A stretch of 10,860 nt of DNA from contig DASWVC010000088.1 in the NCBI GenBank assembly GCA_036401335.1, positions 1 to 10,860 of the forward strand. The letters run 5' to 3'. The first letter of the stretch is position 1. Each line of letters starts with the position of its first letter. The notes under the pieces are model-generated. The model worked only from the letters and a program-made list of their open reading frames with translations. It had not been told where the DNA came from and did not search any database. Made by a program: the position numbers and the translations under genes. Source of the DNA: DASWVC01 sp036401335 (GTDB lineage: Bacteria > Verrucomicrobiota > Verrucomicrobiia > Chthoniobacterales > JAFAMB01). Of the stretch, positions 6,497-10,860 are shown in pieces.

Positions 6497-6517
6497 GCTG
6501 ACCGTGCCAGCGTCAGC
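6497..6517 (-). promoter_or_regulatory. Hairpin in the pyrR leader
   Basis: GCTGAC (6497-6502) pairs perfectly with GTCAGC (6512-6517) around a 9-base loop, between the small upstream gene and pyrR, about 40 bases before the pyrR start. There is no following T-run, and no close match to the Bacillus PyrR-binding loop was found. GTGCCAG also repeats at 6485-6491 and 6504-6510. A role in PyrR control is only a possibility. Confidence 0.3.
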
Positions 6518-6536
6518 GATGCCCTGCACCGACCGT

Positions 6537-6752
6537 TTACGTCCCTTTCAGCTGGCGCTGCCGTTTCTCGCGCCACGCCGAACGGTACTTCAAGATCCAA
6601 TCAAGCAGCGCACGTTCAAAACCGATGTCGTAGCCTGCTTTTTCACTTTCAATCCATTTGTGGCGGAGGATCTCTTCGCGTTCCGCGAGAAATTCCTTAT
6701 AGAGCACCGAGTTCTTTACCAGTTCCGTGGCATCGTCCCTGTGGGGTTCCAT
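6537..6752 (-). CDS. Conserved-looking small protein with HKWIESEKAG-x-DIG motif
   Basis: The 71-residue soluble protein is rich in charged and aromatic residues and probably all helical. Its core, EEILRHKWIESEKAGYDIGF (26-45), continues with ERALLDWILKYRSAWR (46-61). This resembles a motif seen at the end of DUF4032-type proteins and in stand-alone small proteins, but the link is from memory and uncertain. No catalytic or metal site is evident, and no signal peptide. It lies 63 bases after mrp and 78 before pyrR on the same strand, so it is probably cotranscribed with one or both. The start is ATG at 6752 with a weak AAGAGA upstream. Coding status is supported by the strongly patterned protein and its fit in the operon; the function is unknown. 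Confidence 0.75.
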   Translation of the reverse strand: MEPHRDDATELVKNSVLYKEFLAEREEILRHKWIESEKAGYDIGFERALLDWILKYRSAWREKRQRQLKGT

Positions 6753-6815
6753 GCATCTCTTTCTAGTTCGTTCCGACGCCCGACACGCGTCCCGCCGTTC
6801 ACCGGCGCCGGAAGG

Positions 6816-7880
6816 TTAAGGTGCAGCCCCGGCGATTTCGACCATCTGCCGGAGCTGCTCAGCCATTCTGAGGTAAATCTGTGCGACGTGGTTGCCGGCA
6901 TTCTCAAAGACCACCGGCATTCCGCGGTCGCCGGCTTCACGGGTTTCAATATCCAGGGGTATCTGACCCAGCAGCGGCACCCGTAACCGTTTCGCCTCCC
7001 GGACCCCGCCGCCCTCTCCGAAAATGTAGTGGGCTTGGGATTCGCCCGGAACCCGAAAAAAGCTCATGTTCTCGACCAGGCCCAGGATGGGTACATTGAC
7101 CTTGGCAAACATCGCGGATGCCTTCCGGGCATCGATCAACGCCACTTCCTGCGGCGTGGTGACAATGATCGCGCCAGTGAGTGCAACCGTCTGCACGACC
7201 GTTAGCTGGATGTCGCCGGTCCCTGGAGGCAGGTCCAAAATCAGGTAATCCAAGCCCGACCAATCCACCTGCCGTAAAAACTGTTGGGTGGCACGGGTCA
7301 CCATCGGACCCCGCAGGATGGCAGGGGCATCGTCCTGCAAAAGCGACCCCATCGACATCAGCTTCACCCCGTAGCGTTCCAACGGGATAATAACTTCCTG
7401 GGCTGTCGCCATCGGCTGTTCCTGGGTGGCACCGAACATGAGCGAAATGGAAGGGCCGTAGATGTCGCAGTCACATAGCCCGGTTTTCGCTCCGGTCCGA
7501 CAAAGGGCGGCCGCAAGGTTGGCGGCAACCGTCGATTTACCCACCCCTCCTTTTCCGCTGGCGATGGCGATGACGTGCTTAACGCCTTGGATGGCGGTTC
7601 CTCCGGCAGCCGGTCCGGCCGTTTCCGGCGGGTTACTGATGTCGATCACCACTTTGACGGAAGCCACGCCGCTCGTCTCACGGAGCACACGCTCCGCATC
7701 CGCCTGCAGTTGCCTCGGCACCGCCGGATTGTTTGTCGCCACACCCAGACGCACCAGAACATCCCCGCCGGAGACTTTCACGTCGCGTACCAACCCAAAA
7801 CTAACCACATCCCGGCTATATCCCGGGAATTTTACCTGGCGTAAACGGTCGAGAACCTCAGCTTCAGAAAGGCGCGGCAT
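6816..7880 (-). CDS. mrp: Mrp/NBP35 (ApbC)-family P-loop ATPase, Fe-S carrier type
   Basis: The 354-residue protein has the two-part Mrp layout. An N-terminal MIP18/DUF59 domain (about 4-80) is followed by a P-loop ATPase with a deviant Walker A, SGKGGVGKST (108-117), CDCDIYGPS (136-144), GPMVTRATQQF (191-201) and LDLPPGTGDIQL (215-226). The family assembles or carries Fe-S clusters to apoproteins in the cytoplasm. The C-terminal CxxC that holds the bridging cluster in ApbC/Nbp35 is missing: where it is expected, after VENMSFF, the sequence reads RVPGESQAHYIFGEGGG with no cysteine. Cluster binding there is therefore doubtful, although C136/C138 are an unusual pair near the switch region. The start at 7880 is set by AAGGAG and the family N terminus; an upstream ATG (7952) adds unlike sequence. 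It heads the co-directional mrp-pyr block. Confidence 0.94.
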   Translation of the reverse strand: MPRLSEAEVLDRLRQVKFPGYSRDVVSFGLVRDVKVSGGDVLVRLGVATNNPAVPRQLQADAERVLRETSGVASVKVVIDISNPPETAGPAAGGTAIQGVKHVIAIASGKGGVGKSTVAANLAAALCRTGAKTGLCDCDIYGPSISLMFGATQEQPMATAQEVIIPLERYGVKLMSMGSLLQDDAPAILRGPMVTRATQQFLRQVDWSGLDYLILDLPPGTGDIQLTVVQTVALTGAIIVTTPQEVALIDARKASAMFAKVNVPILGLVENMSFFRVPGESQAHYIFGEGGGVREAKRLRVPLLGQIPLDIETREAGDRGMPVVFENAGNHVAQIYLRMAEQLRQMVEIAGAAP

Positions 7881-8218
7881 GGCCAAATTTACTCCTTGCA
7901 GCGGTTTCTTCACCTGCTGCGCAGGAAAACTGGTGACGAACAATCTATACAATCGCCATAGGTTAACGGAGTCAACGGAGGATTGGCCAGGGATGAAATT
8001 ATCGTAGGTAAAGCTTTTATTCTGCTATTAGGAAAATGCTGGTGTCTCTAGATTCAGGTCGAGTTTAACCAGGTTGTTCCACCGGCAACCGTTGGTCTCA
8101 ACCCCTTTCGCCCCCGACCACCCCGGTGCGTGCCCTGCACCTAAGGGTCGCCTTTCTTCCACTCTGGAGGGCCAGGGCACAAAGAATGCTCTCTCCGCGG
8201 CCAGGAACCTGCTTCGTC
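7881..8218. other. Divergent intergenic region between mrp and the MFS gene
   Basis: These 338 bases hold no convincing gene; open frames here lack family-like sequence. The middle (about 7935-8060) is clearly more AT-rich than its surroundings and should contain the promoters for both directions. On the minus strand TTGACT (revcomp of about 7969-7974) followed by TATAGA (about 7943-7948) is a possible mrp promoter, but the spacing of about 20 is too long for confidence. A tandem 9-mer, GTTAACGGA/GTCAACGGA, sits at 7962-7979. A small hairpin, GGTGC (8125-8129) with GCACC (8137-8141), lies in the leader of the MFS gene. Confidence 0.5.
7891..7897 (-). promoter_or_regulatory. Ribosome binding site of mrp
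   Basis: On the minus strand AAGGAGT lies 10 bases before the ATG at 7880. It is the best Shine-Dalgarno in the window and decides this start over the in-frame ATG at 7952. Confidence 0.7.
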
Positions 8219-9517
8219 ATGACAACCATTTCCCGAACTGCCCTTTCATCCCCTTCAACGGACGGCCATCGACTTCTCCAACTATGGTGCGGGGTCGCCT
8301 GCATGGTCGCGATATCAAGTCCTCAGTACGTCTGGACGTTGTTCACTTCGCCCCTCATGAAGGAGTTTCGGGTCAGCCTGGCTGAGATCCAGGTTACGTT
8401 TTCAATCTTGATTGTGCTCCAAACGTTCCTTTCGCCGTTCCAAGGCTTTTTAGTGGACAAATTGGGGCCGCGTTTGCTTTTGGGCCTGGGCACGGCGTTG
8501 ACCGGGTTGAGCTGGGTGCTGGCAGGCTTGGCGAGAAACGTGCTGGAACTTTACCTGAGCTATGGCGTTTTAGGCGGGATCGGCACCGGCACCGTCTACG
8601 TCGGGGTGGTCGGCCTGGTGGTGCAATGGTTTCCGGAGCGCCGCGGGTTTGCGAGCGGGCTCGTGGCCGCGGGATACGGGATGGGAGCAATCCTGACCAC
8701 CCTGCCCATTTCCGGAAGTCTGACCGGCATGGGGTACCGCGCAACCTTGATGGTGTACGGAACTGTTTTCGGGTTGGCCGGGTTGTTGATTTCTCAGGCG
8801 CTCCGCCGGCCCCCGTCAGCCCTTCGGGGCAGCGGGACCGGCGCAGGCCAAAGGAAAAGTGCCCGGCCCACGCAGATGCTTAAAAGCCCGGTCTTTTGGG
8901 TGATGTTCGGCATGATGACGTTGATGTCCACTTCCGGGCTGATGGTCATTTCACAAATGGGTGCGTTCGCGAAGGATTTCGGGGTCGCCAACGTCATGGT
9001 TCTGGGTACCGCGGCCTTACCTTTGGCGCTTACCCTGGACCGTTGCACGAACGGACTGACCCGGCCGCTTTTCGGGTGGATCTCGGACCGGATCGGCCGT
9101 GAAAACACGATGTTCATGGCGTTCGCGCTGGAGGCGTTGGCCATGACCGCGTGGCTCGCAACCCGCCAGAGCCCCGTTACCTTTGTTCTGCTGTCCGGGA
9201 TCGTCTTTCTCGGCTGGGGCGAAATTTTCTCGCTTTTTCCGGCCACGTTAACCGACACCTTCGGCACGGAGCATGCCACCGCCAATTACGGGTGCCTTTA
9301 CATGGCCCAAGGCGTCGGCTCGGTGCTGGGCGGCCCGCTCGCAGCGATGCTGCACCAGGCCAGCGGCAGCTGGACGGTGGTCTTTCAAATCATGATTGCC
9401 ATGGACGCCACGGCGGCCCTGGCTGCGCTGCTGATCCTTAAACCGATGCGCCGGCAGGCGGCACTGCGCGAGCGCGAATGGCCGTTACCGGCCGGCGGAG
9501 TTGCGGCGGACCTCTGA
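8219..9517 (+). CDS. MFS transporter, OxlT (oxalate/formate antiporter)-like
   Basis: The 432-residue, twelve-helix protein carries hallmarks of the OxlT branch of the major facilitator superfamily: SSPQYVWTLF in helix 1, FLVDKLGPR (77-85) in the loop 2-3 motif, WFPERRGFASGLVAAGYGMG (137-156) in the first half, LKSPVFWVMF (221-230) opening the second half, NGLTRPLFGWISDRIGREN (278-296), and WGEIFSLFPATLTDTFGT (333-350). It should sit in the inner membrane and exchange small carboxylates. R282 matches the substrate-binding Arg272 of Oxalobacter OxlT, but the site of Lys355 is Q364 in YMAQGVGS, so oxalate is not assured. No frc/oxc oxalate-breakdown gene is in the window. The start at 8219 gives an N terminus of OxlT length; ATG at 8186 or 8126 would add unlike residues. 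The reductase gene follows 176 bases on. Confidence 0.9.
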   Translation: MTTISRTALSSPSTDGHRLLQLWCGVACMVAISSPQYVWTLFTSPLMKEFRVSLAEIQVTFSILIVLQTFLSPFQGFLVDKLGPRLLLGLGTALTGLSWVLAGLARNVLELYLSYGVLGGIGTGTVYVGVVGLVVQWFPERRGFASGLVAAGYGMGAILTTLPISGSLTGMGYRATLMVYGTVFGLAGLLISQALRRPPSALRGSGTGAGQRKSARPTQMLKSPVFWVMFGMMTLMSTSGLMVISQMGAFAKDFGVANVMVLGTAALPLALTLDRCTNGLTRPLFGWISDRIGRENTMFMAFALEALAMTAWLATRQSPVTFVLLSGIVFLGWGEIFSLFPATLTDTFGTEHATANYGCLYMAQGVGSVLGGPLAAMLHQASGSWTVVFQIMIAMDATAALAALLILKPMRRQAALREREWPLPAGGVAADL

Positions 9518-9644
9518 AAGTTCTGGCGGTAGAGCGTTGGGTTTTGGTGGTGTGTAGTAGCCGTTGTGATGGCACTAAGGTAAGCAGGTTCAGGATGAAA
9601 ACGCGGGAGATCGGCCCGCCGATTACGCTGACTCAGCGGCTGGT

Positions 9645-9658
9645 GGGGCGATCGCCCC
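9645..9658. repeat. 14-bp perfect palindrome upstream of the reductase gene
   Basis: GGGGCGATCGCCCC is self-complementary and ends 35 bases before the reductase ATG. It could be an operator for a dimeric repressor or a short hairpin in the leader. The remainder of the 176-base gap (9518-9693) shows no gene or clear promoter. Confidence 0.45.
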
Positions 9659-9693
9659 TGGATCGTCGCACCGCCAGGAAATCCATTTACACT

Positions 9694-10695
9694 ATGTCCA
9701 TTGAACAATCCCGCGAAGTGCGGCTGCGCAGCCGCCCCGACGCCGTACCGGTGCCAGAAAATTTCTCCTTTGAGACTATTTCTCTACCTGAGCCCGGGCC
9801 TGGCGAGGTGCAGGTGCAAAACCTGTTCATGTCGGTGGACCCGTACATGCGCGGACGCATGCGGGACCGACCCAGCTACGTCCCGCCTTTCCAGGTCGGA
9901 AAGGCGCTGGAGGGCGGCGCGGTCGGCAGGGTTGTGCGATCCAACCACGAGCGCCTGAAGGTCGGCGACACGGTGGTCTCGATGCTGGGGTGGCGCGAGG
10001 CGTTCAACGCGCCCGGTGACGGATTGCAAACCGTGGACGCCGACCGGCTCGCACCTGAGGCCTACCTTGGTACGGCGGGAATGCCGGGAATGACGGCCTA
10101 TGTAGGTTTGCTGCACGTCATCAAGATCAAGGCGGGCGAAACCCTTTTCGTCTCGGCGGCCGCTGGGGCGGTCGGCTCAGTGGTTTGTCAAGTCGCCAAG
10201 ATCAAGGGAGCGACCGTCATTGGCTCGGCCGGCGGGGCCGAAAAGTGCGCGTTCTTGCGCGAGATTGGTGTCGACCACGCCGTGGACTACAAGGAAGTCG
10301 ACGACCTTACCGCAACGCTCTCCGAGGCCGCGCCCGAAGGCATCGACGCTTACTTCGACAACGTGGGCGGCACGCACCTGGAAGCAGCGCTTTCCGTTGC
10401 CAAACCGTTTGCGCGGTTCGCGCTTTGCGGCATGATCGCGGGCTACAACGGCCAGGAGACCGGCCCGGCTAACCTCATTTTCGCCGTAGGCAAGCGGCTG
10501 CTCTTGCAAGGCTTCCTCGTCTCGGACCATACCGACCTGAGGCCCGCGTTCCTGCACGAAATGACCACCTGGATACAAACAGGCAAAGTTACTTCGCGGC
10601 AGACCGTGGACGAGGGCATTGAGCAGGCGCCAGCCGCGTTCCTTAAGCTGTTTACCGGAGAAAACATCGGCAAGATGCTGGTTAAGTTGAGGTGA
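9694..10695 (+). CDS. NADPH-dependent medium-chain reductase, CurA/LTB4DH-like
   Basis: The 333-residue protein belongs to the zinc-free medium-chain dehydrogenase/reductase branch of leukotriene B4 dehydrogenase, CurA and plant double-bond reductases, which reduce the C=C bond of enones and enals with NADPH in the cytoplasm. Visible marks are MSVDPYMRGRM (46-56), AYVGLLHV in the hinge helix (135-142), the nucleotide loop VSAAAGAVGSVVCQVAKIKG (153-172), GGAEKCAFL (180-188, with K184 where NADPH phosphate is usually held), FDNVGG (221-226) and the end TGENIGKMLVKL (321-332). Zinc ligands of alcohol dehydrogenases are absent, as expected. The start at 9694 matches the family N terminus (RLRSRPDAVPVPENF follows); the open frame reaches back to 9478 but has unlike sequence. 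AGGA stands about 15 bases upstream. The substrate is unknown; a detoxifying role is plausible. Confidence 0.93.
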   Translation: MSIEQSREVRLRSRPDAVPVPENFSFETISLPEPGPGEVQVQNLFMSVDPYMRGRMRDRPSYVPPFQVGKALEGGAVGRVVRSNHERLKVGDTVVSMLGWREAFNAPGDGLQTVDADRLAPEAYLGTAGMPGMTAYVGLLHVIKIKAGETLFVSAAAGAVGSVVCQVAKIKGATVIGSAGGAEKCAFLREIGVDHAVDYKEVDDLTATLSEAAPEGIDAYFDNVGGTHLEAALSVAKPFARFALCGMIAGYNGQETGPANLIFAVGKRLLLQGFLVSDHTDLRPAFLHEMTTWIQTGKVTSRQTVDEGIEQAPAAFLKLFTGENIGKMLVKLR

Positions 10696-10700
10696 AGCGC

Positions 10701-10790
10701 CAGGGGCGGTAGGGCGGCCAGTCCCTTCGCCGCCGGGGTATCCGGTGGCCTCCGGTAGGGGAGTGACCGCTTCTCCGTCCGGCCCCTCCC
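10701..10790. repeat. Intergenic GC-rich repeat, copy 2 (related to 3014-3155)
   Basis: Two blocks match copy 1 in the same order. TCCCTTCGCCGCC followed by GGGGTATCCGG (10722-10745) corresponds to 3024-3044 with single-base gaps. The 13-mer TCCGGTAGGGGAG at 10751-10763 is identical to 3076-3088. GGAG (10760-10763) can pair with CTCC (10772-10775) as a small hairpin. The long outer arms of copy 1 are not preserved here, so this is a divergent or partial copy. It lies directly after the reductase gene. The remaining bases to the window end (10791-10860) show no gene that can be supported. Confidence 0.6.
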
Positions 10791-10860
10791 TTGACGCAGG
10801 GCTTCGCGGAAAGAACTTTGGACAACCTCAATCGGAGGGCGTTTGGGCACCGCACCTTTG

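Noticed and set aside
5889..6986. A 365-codon plus-strand frame opposite pyrR, the small gene and the end of mrp
   Set aside because: It crosses three real genes and two intergenic gaps in antisense, with low-complexity unlike sequence.
10443..10860. Minus-strand open frame running to the right edge, with coding-like text near 10790-10850
   Set aside because: It passes through the repeat element and far into the reductase gene in antisense, with no stop near the edge; a real gene ending here cannot be shown from this window.

Overview
The window is GC-rich bacterial chromosome with tightly packed genes. No rRNA, tRNA, CRISPR array, integrase or transposase is visible. Protein style (a PyrR-PyrB-PyrC run, a lone RsbW-like ATPase next to a GAF/SpoIIE-type phosphatase remnant, an AtoC-like sigma-54 activator, palindromic GC-rich intergenic repeats) suggests a soil-type Verrucomicrobiota member or a relative. 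This assignment comes from remembered family resemblance, not from a marker gene.

Left part (1-1854, minus strand): a three-gene signalling operon. It starts with a short SpoIIE/RsbU-type phosphatase relative, followed by an RsbW-like HATPase (ATGA overlap) and, 62 bases later, an NtrC/AtoC-type response regulator cut by the window edge. The phosphatase relative appears to have lost both its GAF sensor domain and the core of its PP2C domain in frame, while the rest still reads as clean coding sequence.

2043-3174: a divergent gene for a secreted PepSY-like protein of unknown function, followed by a repeat-rich intergenic region. That region carries a large, nearly perfect inverted repeat; a related copy sits at the right end of the window (about 10701-10790).

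3175-7880 (minus strand): a co-directional block, in transcription order mrp/apbC (Fe-S carrier-type P-loop ATPase), a 71-residue conserved small protein, pyrR, pyrB, pyrC and a four-helix membrane protein. pyrR/pyrB and pyrB/pyrC each overlap by 4 bases, so the regulator and the second and third steps of UMP synthesis are probably translationally coupled.

Right part (plus strand): after a 338-base divergent intergenic region come an OxlT-like MFS transporter (8219-9517) and a CurA/LTB4DH-type NADPH-dependent medium-chain reductase (9694-10695), then the second repeat copy. The clearest oddities are the doubly deleted phosphatase inside an otherwise intact signalling operon, the dispersed inverted-repeat element, an Mrp protein without its Fe-S CxxC motif, and an OxlT-like transporter lacking the substrate-binding lysine of OxlT.
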